DNA of 25,439 nt from Saccoglossus kowalevskii (Eukaryota > Hemichordata > Enteropneusta > Harrimaniidae): positions 64,245 through 89,683 of the forward strand of contig NW_003112971.1 of assembly GCF_000003605.2 (NCBI RefSeq), given 5' to 3'. Shown here piece by piece: positions 9,134-18,640 of this stretch (position 1 is the stretch's first letter; the number at the start of each line of letters is the position of its first letter). The notes below the pieces were generated by a model that did not search any database, was not told where the DNA came from, and worked only from the letters and a program-made list of their open reading frames with translations. The position numbers and the translations under genes were made by a program.

Positions 9134-10102
9134 CTAATCGAGCAAGAGACCAAGCCAGATCCTTTGACTTTCAGCCTTCAGAAGGTCCTGATCCACTAGG
9201 TGAGTTTCAGTGGCATAGTCTGCTGAAAGGTCGGCCCTTTTAGCCGGTTTGTAGAATGGTTGAAGTTCTTGGCACTTGAGTTCACAATCAAAGGTCTTTG
9301 GGTCATGCTCAGTCCTTGTCTCTAATATCCTTGGTTTTTCCACCTTTGAGCCATCATCATCTTGGAACAGCACACTCACTGTGTCATGACTACCCCCAAT
9401 ACCGGATAGGGTTGCCTCATCATGATCAAAATTATCAAAGGCAGAAATAGTAAACTGAGAACTGCCAAAATGGCTTGGGAAGGGAACCTCATCACTACTC
9501 GACTCAACTATAAATCTACCCATATCATAGCGATAACGCTGTTCATAACTAATGCATAGCCCATATCTGTTGAAGCTCGTTATCAAAGTAGCACTCTTGC
9601 ATGCATCATAAATTGCCTGACTATTCATTATATGCAAATGTGTCCTTTTCCTACCAAGGTGAAGAATATAATACAAAGTTTGAGTTAGACCTTGCACTTA
9701 CATTTTTGTTCAGAAACCCCTACACCACAGTCATTCTCATCATCAGGGAAATCAGCTACACCCTTAGCTAACCTTTTTGAAGCAATAGCAAATGAATCAA
9801 TGTCAAAGTTATACAATACAGCAAAGAACTTCAGGAGTGGCTCTGGTACAACCATATTTGCAGTTCCAGTTTCTAAGTCATTTGCATCACAGAACCTGTC
9901 TTGTAAATCAAAATCTAATTCTAACAGACATTGTCTTATTGTCTCAGCACACTGTCGAATAGGGTCCGTGCTGCGAATAGTTTCTGCAAGATTTTCTGCT
10001 GTTACACTCCTACTGAAAAACATCTGAGATCTATTGACTTGTTTTGGCTGAGACAAGGAAATCTCAGAACCAAAGTGTTCAGTTAGAAGAACCTTTACTT
10101 CA
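9134..10102 (-). pseudogene. Academ-like protein, N-central part
   Basis: Two overlapping frames continue the protein. The first (to 9685) contains KVLLTEHFG, NRSQMFFSRSV and an acidic tail DDENDCGVG. The second (9697-9134) contains GRKRTHLHIMNSQAIYDACK, LITSFNRYGLCISYEQ and an acidic, conserved-looking stretch FDNFDHDEATLSG with GGSHDTVSVLFQDDD. The switch between frames occurs at 9685-9697 around CKCKV and is a one-base shift. The segment ends at a frameshift near 9125. No enzymatic motif is recognised here; the assignment rests on colinearity with the parts on both sides. Confidence 0.6.
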
Positions 10103-10834
10103 GTTCAGTTCAGTGTTTATAAGATCTCTGACCTGACTTAGTTCATATTCATCACCATTCCGAATCCCAGTCTCTATATCTGGCACCACTGTTGACCATG
10201 CCCTTTTTTATGATTAATTGGCTGAATAACCGCTGGCCTTGCTTTTGCACGATCAAATTTTGATATGTAAGTCCTGATGCAGTGTTTGTGACAGAATAGT
10301 TCTGCTCCAAATATGGAATATTCATCTTGTAAATCACATGTGCAACTATATACATCATCCTGTAGAAAAACAGTAGCTTCTAAGAATTTCCTAGCCCTAT
10401 CTGTTTCTGAAATTCTAAATTTTTCGTACACATTTTGATGCTTGACATGCGTACATATTACACATTTTTGGCTGTAGATGTCACAACGAGGACTAGGAGG
10501 AGAACGGGGTAAACCCCGTGATCGCACTCTATGCAGTTCTGGTTCATCAGAGCGTTCGGCTGAGGGTGACTGATCACTTCTTTTTTCTGTTATCAAATTT
10601 AATGTTTTTCGCATGTGTACTTCTTGTAACAATAATTTGTCATGTGATATACGAAATGCTTCTCATGATCACCAAGTCCTTCCAAATGTCTGCAGCTTCA
10701 CGTATGCATTTCCTACCATGTGGGTTGCTGATAGTTGGGTCAGACGTTGTTGTTTGGCAAATAATACATTTCTCGACAGAAGGCGATTCTGCTGGGGAAG
10801 GCAACAGTTTCACTCCACTAGTGCCAGCCTCCAT
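10103..10834 (-). pseudogene. Academ-like protein, N-terminal Cys/His-rich part
   Basis: An ATG at 10834 opens a segment with CIICQ and, after a frameshift near 10640-10660 (the new frame reads ISHDKLLLQEVH), a segment with CVICTHVKHQNV. Next come KFRISETDRARKFLEA, DDVYSCTCDL and a Cys/His cluster, IFGAELFCHKHCIRTYISKF (about 10240-10310). Paired CxxC and CHKHC motifs suggest a zinc-binding DNA-recognition module. The frame shifts again near 10170 (IETGIRNGDEYELSQVRD). It is then disturbed near 10105 by a CTGAA-type short repeat (ACTGAACTGAACTGAAG) that probably arose by replication slippage. The zinc-binding role is inferred from residues only. Confidence 0.6.
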
Positions 10835-11934
10835 TTTAGGTATGTGCTGTCATTCCCTGAAATTGACCAAATGAAATCATAAGATGTCTACTACTATAAC
10901 AACATCAGCGAACAGTCATACATTACAGGATGCAATGGACAGCTATTTGTTTTTGTTTACATCTTACATACATTTACACATACAAAGTATTGGCACATAG
11001 TGGCCTACCAGGTACCTGTAAGCACATGATATGTTTGTACACTGCATGCTTTGAACTTGAACTGTTTATCTAATTACTTGATCTTTTAAAGCGAGAAATA
11101 CTTACATTTTTGCAATGTAACCAGTTTTTTTTTTTAGTTTTTAGAAAGCTTCATATGGATGGGGATGGATTCCAATTCCGGTAATTTTTACAATTCCTTA
11201 TGATTCCTTTCGCAAAGCATTATCTCATTATCTGCTCTTAAAACCAAGAAGTTGTGTGGTGCCACTTATCAAACTAAGATATTAACACCATCTTCTGGGG
11301 AAAATTTAAACTGAAAGACTTACCTTCATTGAAATAAAATTTCCAAAGCAAGGGGATTAAGGATGTTTCTCTCATCGGGTTCTGCAGCACTTTGCCTCTG
11401 AAGAATTCGAAAGAGATTTGTTGTTTTCCCACCTTCTTGCAAAGATTTCTTTGTTTCAAAAGTGTGGCAAACATTTTAATGGCACAAGCAAGATTGCACA
11501 CTACGCTTATGCATATACTGTATAACACTAGCATTAGGGAATTTTTCAACTAATATCATGACACGTAATTTGGCATAAATTGACCTGAAAGGTGTATCAA
11601 ATTTATTATTGGCATCTCTTCTAACATTTCCATGCAGCACAAATGTCAAAATAGATGAATATATGATTTGGAAGGGTATTTTTGAAGAAACATAAATACG
11701 GCTGTAAATAGCTGATTGGGAAAATGTGTCTCTGTTGACAGAGGTTCGATTTACAGATAAACTTCAGCACCGGTAGGTTCCGGTATCGATCACGGGTGTA
11801 GTAATTTCTCCGGCACTCGGGTATCATATTAACTTCAAAGGTAATTTAAAAGTAATGATAGATTCATTGATATTGAATTATATGGAACGCCAAGACTACC
11901 TTCTGCACTCAAAAACGGCAATACGCTGCTGGTT
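10835..11934. other. AT-rich DNA without recognised gene
   Basis: This contains the presumed upstream flank or promoter of the transposon gene (from 10835). Minus-strand ORFs at 11274-11549 (91 codons) and 11621-11827 (68 codons) have no motif I recognise and are probably chance. No terminal inverted repeat matching the left flank of the transposon was found by eye. Confidence 0.4.
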
Positions 11935-12412
11935 TTATAATATACGATACAGAAACTTTAATATACGACCCAAAACCATTAATATATGATGCAAATACTT
12001 TATTAAACGATGTAGAAACTTTAATATATGAAGCAGAAATTGTAATCTATGACGTGTAAATTGTAATATACCACGCAGATAATTTAATACACGATACAGA
12101 AACTTATATGACACAGAGAATTTAATATACGATGTGCAAAATGTAATTCTATATACAACGTAGAAACGTTGCACATTTTATTATACAACCCAGAAACTTT
12201 AATGTATGCTGCAGATATTTTAGTATACGTTGTAGAAACTTTAATATATGACGTAACAATTTTAATATACGACCCAGAAACTCTAATATATGTTGCAGAA
12301 ACTTCAATATACGATATAGAAACTTTATATGATGCAGAAACTTTAATATGTGATGTGCAAAATTTAATGTGAGAAACAGATACTTTAATATACGATGTGC
12401 AAAGGTATATGA
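11935..12412. repeat. 21-bp minisatellite
   Basis: About 22 degenerate copies of a 21-bp unit, near consensus GATGCAGAAACTTTAATATAT, follow head to tail. Neighbouring units such as those at 12009-12092 keep the 21-bp step exactly; a few have lost 3-6 bases. Because 21 is a multiple of three and the unit has few stops, open frames exist on both strands. On plus they read as heptads near DVETLIY, on minus near SYIKVSA. The substitutions are not obviously confined to third codon positions, so I regard it as a noncoding minisatellite. Confidence 0.85.
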
Positions 12413-12632
12413 TGTTGTGGATGGCGCTCATCATACATGTATGAACTGAGCATTCTCAGAATTGTCTTATAACCAGCCATCTTTGATGAACTGCAGGTAG
12501 CAGGCACGTCAGTAGAGATGGCAGGCCCTTCTGTTGATTCATCTGTCATGTCTGATGTCTTTATGACTCTTTATTTAGAGACTTGTAAACAAATGTTCCA
12601 GGAAAAAATAAAAGTCCTGATATTGTGGAACA

Positions 12633-12977
12633 GTTCCTGAGTTGGAATATCTTATCAAATACAGTCGAAAAGACATGATGGCCTTTAGGATTAAATGTTC
12701 AACATTCGGAGGTCAATCTCCTGTGCGAGTTCAAATGGAAGGAGGCGTTCCAGGGTATTTCATCCCTAAATCTGTCCTGGTGAATTTATGGGATGAAGAT
12801 TTCGCAATAAAAGAAATTGCTCGCATGTTTGCTGTATCAGAAATGACTATTTACAGAAGAATGTCACGGCATGGTTTGAGCAAGTTGAATTTTAGTGATA
12901 TAACTGATGAAGAGCTTGACTTGCATGTTAAGATTAAAGTGCCTGTGAAATGGCTGCTATTTTCACGCCTAAAATGA
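12633..12977 (+). pseudogene. Integrase-core family protein, N-terminal helix-turn-helix part
   Basis: The frame is open from about 12633 with an ATG at 12642. It encodes GYFIPKSVLVNLWDEDFAIK, then EIARMFAVSEMTIYRRMSR, HGLSKLNFSDITDEELD, and ends at 12977. The IA-x-x-x-x-VS-x-x-T-I-x-R pattern is a classic helix-turn-helix. The sequence matches in layout the N-terminal region of large animal proteins that carry a D,D-35-E integrase core domain and are spread as repeats in fish and invertebrates. The usual continuation toward the first catalytic Asp is missing: after DLHVKIKVP the sequence diverges and stops. The matching C-terminal part lies 2 kb downstream on the same strand. Confidence 0.65.
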
Positions 12978-13133
12978 TCAATTGATACATAAATATTATT
13001 AATTTTTATGTTTCTAAGCATGAATTATTTTTTTTTAAGTGAAAAAATGTGTTTTAAACCCAGTCTATGGCAACTTTATTTTTGTATATTTTAAAACGAG
13101 ACTCCTCATTAGCTTCTCATTTGCATACAGAAA

Positions 13134-13159
13134 TTCCCCTTGTGACGTCAGAAGGGGAA
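13134..13159. promoter_or_regulatory. 26-bp near-palindrome with central CRE, octamer nearby
   Basis: The sequence is TTCCCCTT, G, TGACGTCA, G, AAGGGGAA. The outer arms are exact reverse complements and the centre is a perfect cAMP-response-element octamer; only the two flanking G positions fail to pair. Eight bases upstream lies ATTTGCAT (13119-13126), the POU-factor octamer. The combination looks like a promoter or enhancer, but no downstream gene is evident, so function is inference. Confidence 0.4.
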
Positions 13160-13884
13160 GTCGCATGGCAGCTTGCATTGCCGATACGTGTAAATAAGGC
13201 AAATTTCTTGTGCAGTTTTCTCGTCTTTGACTATATTGTCACTTATGTACTTGTTCGTCCAGGAAGAATGGACCATAATGAACACATAGTATCAATTTTT
13301 GATGCACGGGGTTGAGTTAGATGCGAAATATGTCCGTTCTGGTGTAGCTGGTCACCGTGATCGTCACCGGCGCACGTTTGTACACTGTTGTTGGACAAAA
13401 TAGAATTTGACGTCGGAATTATGTTATTTAGCAGGTTACTAGGCATGTCACTACACTGTTTTATTTCATCGATCGTCTGAGTAAAACTTTCAAATTAAAA
13501 TAAAAGAGAACATATTTTGACATTCTAAACATTAGACTATAGTGATCACTATAAAATAATTAAAAAAACGACAAATCACAGTTACTAAATAAATGACAGC
13601 CGCGTGGAAATAAATTGACATTTTGTTGAAATAGGTGAACGCGTCGGGTCTCGGCGAGAGCAAGTGCGTTAAAAGCGGCGTTTAATTGGATAACAAAAAT
13701 AATCGAGTTCGACACACATACAGATAAATTCAGAGTGGATTCGAGTTAGCTTGATCCATGGCGTGATTGTCATAATTATAACATCGTATTAAAACTTTAT
13801 TTGGTGGAAAGACATTGACCAAGCCCGGATTCTTATTTCATAAATTATTACGCAGATCAAGCTGCAAGCATGGAGGTAAAAAAG

Positions 13885-13934
13885 NNNNNNNNNNNNNNNN
13901 NNNNNNNNNNNNNNNNNNNNNNNNNNNNNNNNNN
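13885..13934. other. Assembly gap (50 N)
   Basis: Fifty consecutive N. A round number like this usually marks a join of unknown size between contigs, so distances across it are not reliable. Confidence 0.98.
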
Positions 13935-14966
13935 AACAGGTGTGAATTTGACATTCAACACCAATTACCAAACAATTCAGAAACTTTTAGCCTTCGAAAA
14001 TGAAAACAGTTAGCAGTGTGTAAGGGCTGTGTAATTTCCTGTTTGTCCGACGCTTCGTTTTCGTGTCACTGTCAAAATTATTGCTACCTTTTACTTAACA
14101 GGGACTAAATGGTCTCTATAAAACGAGCAGGATCGCAAAAAAGTCAACTCATTTGAAACACTTGCCGGATGTCTCTCTCTCTCTCTTCTGAAATCCGCCT
14201 TGGTGATCATGGGCTGGTCCGGAATCTATTTCTTTCAAAAGTGTTGCGCCAGGTTTACGTTGTCGGCGTTTCTCTTTAAACCTAGTCGTTTTTTTTATGG
14301 ACGAGGACAGTTGAATCATGGAACGATATAGTTCCATGGTTGAATCATGGAGGTATGGTTGAATGAATCTAAGGTTAAGTGATGTCGCACCTTCGGGTCG
14401 ATTAGAAACGTGTGAATAGATACACTATGGCTATACGTTTCACTGCAACTGCCCACAACACCACATCTAAAAACTCTCTCTCAAAAAAAAATAAAATAAA
14501 ATAGACAAAAAAAAAGAGAAAAAACGCCGACCGAAAAATGTATATCGTTTAAAAGTATGTATACTGAATGATCAGTGTTATTACGGCTCAGGTGTATGAC
14601 TTCCTCTCACATTTTGTCATTTGGTGGCGCACTTTCGGCGAGAGTCGGAAATCCGGAAACAGTCGACCGTTTCACGATAGGTGGGCGTGGCTACAACATG
14701 AGAAATATTCCAAATTTACTTGGATACGAGTAATCATTTTCAACAAAAAAATCAATAACTACCCTTTTCAGTGGGACACAGATCTAAAATGGGAAACGTG
14801 AGGGTGGGCATTGCACAGGCACTTTAAGGAAATCAGCAGCGAGTTCCCAAATTGTGGAGAAAACATGTTGAAACAGTTACTTATATGAAGAAATGTGAAA
14901 GTTCAACGTATGCGATTAAGAGACAGTATTCATAGAGTGGATGGAGTGGGGTGAAATCAAGGATGA

Positions 14967-15597
14967 GTGGAAGGTTGCAGAGAAGAGTTTACAACATGCA
15001 AGGTCCAAATCATTTATGGCATATCGATACAAACCATAAGCTGGTTCATGACACATTATGGTTTGCCGTGTCGTGTCCGTAGTGACAAAGAGTTGGAAAA
15101 TGTTGCCATAGCCGAATATATGCTGATGAAGCGAGGTCTCAACAGGGGCAGCATCATCACTGGAAACAGTGTTCACAACCAGAGCATGGAGAGATTGTGG
15201 AGGGATGTTTATGAAGGGGTCCTCAGTTTGTATTATGATTTCTTTTACTTCATGGAGGACAAGAGTATTTTAGACCCTCTTGATGGAGGGGCATATTGCA
15301 ATTCTACATTATGTATATCTTAGGAAGATTAACACGAAAATGGAGATGTGGAGAGATGCATGGTCTCGTCATCGCATGTCAACATGTCAGTCCTCGCCTA
15401 TGCGACTTTTTGCTGCCGGACAATTCCAAAATCCCATTGGACTTGATTTAATTCTGATCTTGAATAACAACAAAAACACATATTTGATTCACCATCAAAG
15501 ATATCTAGATGTCTTGGAAACTGAGATCCCACAAGATTGGACCTCCAACAATTACGGGATAGACATGTTCCTCAGGGCATTGCAATTAACAAATTAG
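14967..15597 (+). pseudogene. Integrase-core family protein, C-terminal D-x34-E part, frameshifted
   Basis: The first frame (14967-15323) reads [39 protein letters not shown] and [19 protein letters not shown]. Asp in RSD and Glu in MERLW are separated by exactly 34 residues, matching the second and third acidic positions of an integrase/transposase catalytic triad. A frameshift near 15285-15300 moves the protein to a second frame ending at 15597: [40 protein letters not shown] and onward. The first catalytic Asp and its surroundings are absent. The family is often annotated as integrase core domain protein; the specific transposon class is unknown to me. The part is dead unless an unseen intron repairs it. 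Confidence 0.75.
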
Positions 15598-15839
15598 AAC
15601 TATGAATGCCAGTCATTAATCTCTATAATGACTCCTTCTAAAGATGATTGGGCAAGACAAAGACATTTTACTAGTGACAATAGTGTAAGAATATTTATTG
15701 TCAAATCTAGCATAACATTTGAACTGTAAGCGCAAGGAATAGTGAATTGGAACAATTAATGATCTGAATAATTATCAGCACCCTACTTTGATGGCAGCAT
15801 ACTTCCTCACTCCACCTTGCAAAAACAGCTTAGCAATGC
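15598..15839. other. Short unassigned spacer
   Basis: AT-rich sequence between the integrase fragment and the minisatellite. It could hold the 3' end of the transposon, but no inverted repeat was identified. Confidence 0.3.
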
Positions 15840-16430
15840 AAAGCATTAAACAATCTTCCAAGCAACCAATCATAAATCTGCCAGCCACTCAGTTAAATCA
15901 ATCAATCAAGCAAGCAGACTTTCAATCAACCTGTCAACCAACCAATTACCAAAGTAGATGATCTTGTCAATCATCCAATTTGAAAATCAATTCATCCAGC
16001 CAACTAGTCAACTGCCCATCTACCAGTCAGTCAAAGAATTAATCAACCAGTCAACCAACCAAGCAACCACAGATCGGTCAACCATACAGCAAACAGCCAA
16101 TCAAACCAATCAATCAACCAGTCAGTCAACCAATCATTCAGCTAATCAACCTGTCAACCAACCAAACAAGCAGCAAATCAATCAACCACAGATCGGTCAA
16201 CCATACAGCAAACAACCAACCAATCAACCTGTCAGTCAACCAACCAATCACCCAGTCAACCAATCATTCAACAAATCAACCAAACAAGTAGCAAATCAAT
16301 CAACCACAGATCGGTCAACCATACAGCAAACAGACACTCAATCAACCTGTCAATCAACCAGTCAGTCAATCAATCAATCAATCAACCAGTCAGTCATCCA
16401 CCCAACCAACCAACCAGTTAACATACCTCA
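15840..16430. repeat. CAAC/AATC-type minisatellite with ~118-bp higher-order period
   Basis: The stretch is made of degenerate tetranucleotides (AATC, CAAC, CAGT). Within it a longer unit recurs: AGATCGGTCAACCATACAGC begins at 16071, 16190 and 16308, so the period is 119 then 118 bp. The tetranucleotide phase leaves a 164-codon open frame (15958-16452) rich in Asn, Gln, Ser and Thr. It is a by-product of the repeat, not evidence for a protein. Confidence 0.85.
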
Positions 16431-17069
16431 GTTTTTAAACTTAGATTTTTAGAATCAAACATCATACATTGTATTGTGCTGACATTATAATTATCAATAA
16501 GCAAACAATGAACAAGATAACACTTTAATCAAAGAACTCCCATGTGCTGAGAGTATTGGAAACACATTTTTGTCTGCTATTCGAGATGCACAACATGAAA
16601 AACTGTGATTCACAATATCAAAATTTATAATACATACAGAAAATAAATTTGATTTTTCATCAATGGTTTTTAGTCTAATTTATTCCACAGCACCTGAGTA
16701 CCTGTGCGTTGCATTCAATTTAAATCTGATTTTTTTTAGATATCAGAAATGGGCTAATAGATAATCAATATGCATGTTTATCAACATTGAAATAATTGTG
16801 TCTGTGGATTACCTCAATGAACCAAATGAATTATTATACAAATTAAGCAATTATTAGGCATAGATTTAGGTCTGTATATTGTTTCAGGGTGCACAAGTAC
16901 AAAGTTTAATTATAATGTGATGATTAATCCTAACTAAATTAGTGGCAAACTGAAAAGTAAATTATTATGCAAATTAGGTAATTATTATAGATGTATGTGA
17001 TCCCATAAGCGTTGAAGTAAGTGGTTGCCATAGGATCGAGGGTTGGGGTATATACATCGTATCACTAGG
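16431..17069. other. AT-rich DNA with dispersed-repeat words
   Basis: No gene seen. The part at about 16840-16990 has ATTATTAGGCATAGATTTAG, AGGTCTGTATATTG and TTATGCAAATTAGG, related to the repeat at 20560-20790. Confidence 0.4.
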
Positions 17070-17815
17070 ATCGATGATACTCCGCATCACCCCAAAAGCG
17101 TGGCTCACTGAGTCGTTACGGATAAAGACTCTGAGAAACTGCCCGAGGTACCGGCTGTATCAGACGTGAGCAAACTGTCTCCTTTCAACTTAAATAAGTG
17201 AGCGAGAGCATGTTTGACTGTGCATTCCATGACAGGTTCGGTTCCTTCTGGGGACGCCTGTGGGTCGGGCAAGAAGGGGAGTCAAAACCCACATCGGAGC
17301 CTGGACTCAAGGGTAAATTCCTCAGTCAGGTACCGCGTGACAAACCCTGGCTACCTGAAAGTAGGGGGGAGGCGCAACGTGTGCCCTGACCCGAAGGCCC
17401 TGCCCCGAAATCGGAGGCTTGGCTGCCAGCATCCCTATTGGCATTCAGTGCCCGAGGTCCCAGTCCAACTAGCCTGAGCCTCGGCCTCACCCAAATCAGC
17501 GGGAGAGTCGCGGCTGGGAATGGAGGGTTCCCTGGAAGAGACATGTTGTGAATGCGAGTGATGCTTTTGTGTTTCGTCCTGCTTGCCGACCGAGGGGGCG
17601 CAGTGGAGACAGCTTGCCCCGACTGTATCTGATCTACCTGGCCTGCCAGAGACGCAATTTGCCCCAACAGTCCTTCGACCAAAGCCCTCATCTCAGAGGC
17701 AAATCCGGCGCCGTGCGAGGACGGATCCAGAAAGTGACCCGCAACAGGCCCCATAGAAGTTAAGACCTCCAGGGGCACAGCCTCGCTGTAGCTGGTAAAA
17801 TCGGATAAACCACCA
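17070..17815 (-). pseudogene. Gag-like fragment of a retroelement, frameshifted
   Basis: This minus-strand stretch is clearly GC-richer than its surroundings. From about 17815 one frame reads VVSGGGLSDFTSYSEAVPLE, VLTSMGPVAGHFLDPSSHG and ASEMRALVEGLLGQIASLAG with QVDQIQSGQAV, a probable short coiled coil. The frame then decays through proline-rich sequence (to 17326). In another frame at about 17250-17090 it gives EPVMECTVKHALAHLFKLKG and DSLLTSDTAGTSGSFSESLS. The lack of enzyme motifs and the helical, Ser/Pro-rich character suggest a Gag-like structural protein of an LTR or DIRS-type element, but I do not recognise the family. The leader (17816-18540, containing TATATAG near 18460-18470) may belong to the same element. 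No reverse transcriptase is present in the window. Confidence 0.4.
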
Positions 17816-18640
17816 CCTGAAACAACAGACTGTGAGGATGCCCTCTAATCAGCGGGGGGAGACCGAAAAATATTGGTACCTCCACCGTCGGGCTCCTACT
17901 CGACGTCTCAGTTCACAAAGTACCGGTAGCCGACTGAGGACTTTCCACCCATGCCAACGCACAACTCACTTTAACTGATTTTTACTGGACGTGCGACCTT
18001 GCTGTGAAAATACGAGCGACGCCATCAGTCTCAGCAATTTTGCATGGCTCTGGAAAACATCCCAGGCCTCAGAACTCCAGTGAAAAAACACACACCTTCT
18101 AGGCAAAAACCTTGAACCCCGCATGCAGTCACGGCAAAAATAGCGACCACGCTAACAACCTAAGCCAGAAACCCGGACAGGAAAAAGCAGGCCTTCCAGG
18201 CAAAGCTGCTAAATTTCATCGCTATCGATGCAGAGATAAAAAAGAAGGAGCCAGAAGTGATTATCTGGCTATGATGGCGCTGCCACATGGCCTCGGGCAC
18301 GTGGTACATGACGTAAGCAAAACAAATCTTGGGGGCATGGGGCTTCCCCTGACCTAAATTTTATCTCTCCGTCATTGGCAGAATCGCTGATTAATGCCTA
18401 CAGTCATTTTGACTGAGCGGAGTCTATCGTGAGTAATTGAATGTAGTGAATAGAATTTAATCTATATAAGCCTTGTGCAAAGAAAGATACAGTCCCGGAA
18501 TACAATATCCTCAGACAAAAATGATGCTGGTTTCCTCAGTGGTTAGACTGGCGCAAGCGCAATAAGTTATGCCAGTTGACGAATAGACGAAAAATAATCT
18601 AGAAGCCTTCATCAGACTTCGTCTGCGAAGGTTAATTAGG
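17816..18640. other. Possible leader of the gag-like retroelement
   Basis: This moderately GC-rich stretch lies upstream (minus sense) of the gag-like fragment. It contains a TATA-like TTATATAG on the minus strand near 18463-18470 and a short plus ORF at 18112-18357 without motif. A long terminal repeat could lie here, but no second copy exists in the window for comparison. Confidence 0.3.

Larger units (their letters stand above)
6866..10834 (-). mobile_element. Decayed Academ-like DNA transposon gene (transposase core, XPG-like nuclease, CXC domain)
   Basis: Successive minus-strand reading frames from 10834 down to 6866 make one ~4 kb coding unit of about 1,300 codons broken by seven or eight frameshifts. 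The order is an N-terminal Cys/His region, an acidic middle, a transposase-like core, an XPG/PIN-like nuclease and a terminal cysteine cluster. I recognise the pattern as a protein family repeated in many invertebrate and fish genomes. Academ transposons are described as encoding a transposase, an XPG-like nuclease and a Cys8 zinc finger, which fits best. Terminal inverted repeats were not found by eye, so the element limits are only the coding limits. Another transposon superfamily or a domesticated relative remains possible. The breaks spread along the whole unit argue for old decay, not for sequencing error or introns. Confidence 0.65.
12978..14966. other. Interval between the two integrase fragments, with assembly gap
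   Basis: No gene is recognised. The interval includes a near-palindrome centred on TGACGTCA (13134-13159), a gap of 50 Ns (13885-13934), a (TC)8 run near 14171-14187, direct copies of GTTGAATCATGGA near 14310 and 14339, and an A-rich tract (14469-14522). It is somewhat richer in CpG than the surroundings between 13300 and 14700. A promoter or first exon is possible but not shown. Either this is an insertion that displaced the middle of the integrase gene, or the gene was partly deleted. Confidence 0.4.

Noticed and set aside
6894-9243. Plus-strand ORFs opposite the Academ-like gene
   Set aside because: They are antisense shadows; the minus-strand frames carry the conserved motifs.
11741-11760. 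GGTTCGATTT resembling a tRNA T-arm (B box)
   Set aside because: No matching A box or acceptor stem at the proper distance on either side.
14149-14337. 62-codon minus ORF with basic residues
   Set aside because: No motif recognised; part of it comes from a (TC)n run read as Arg/Glu.
15958-16452. 164-codon ORF rich in Asn/Gln/Ser/Thr
   Set aside because: It follows directly from the tetranucleotide minisatellite, which is open in frame by composition; no domain and no independent coding signal.
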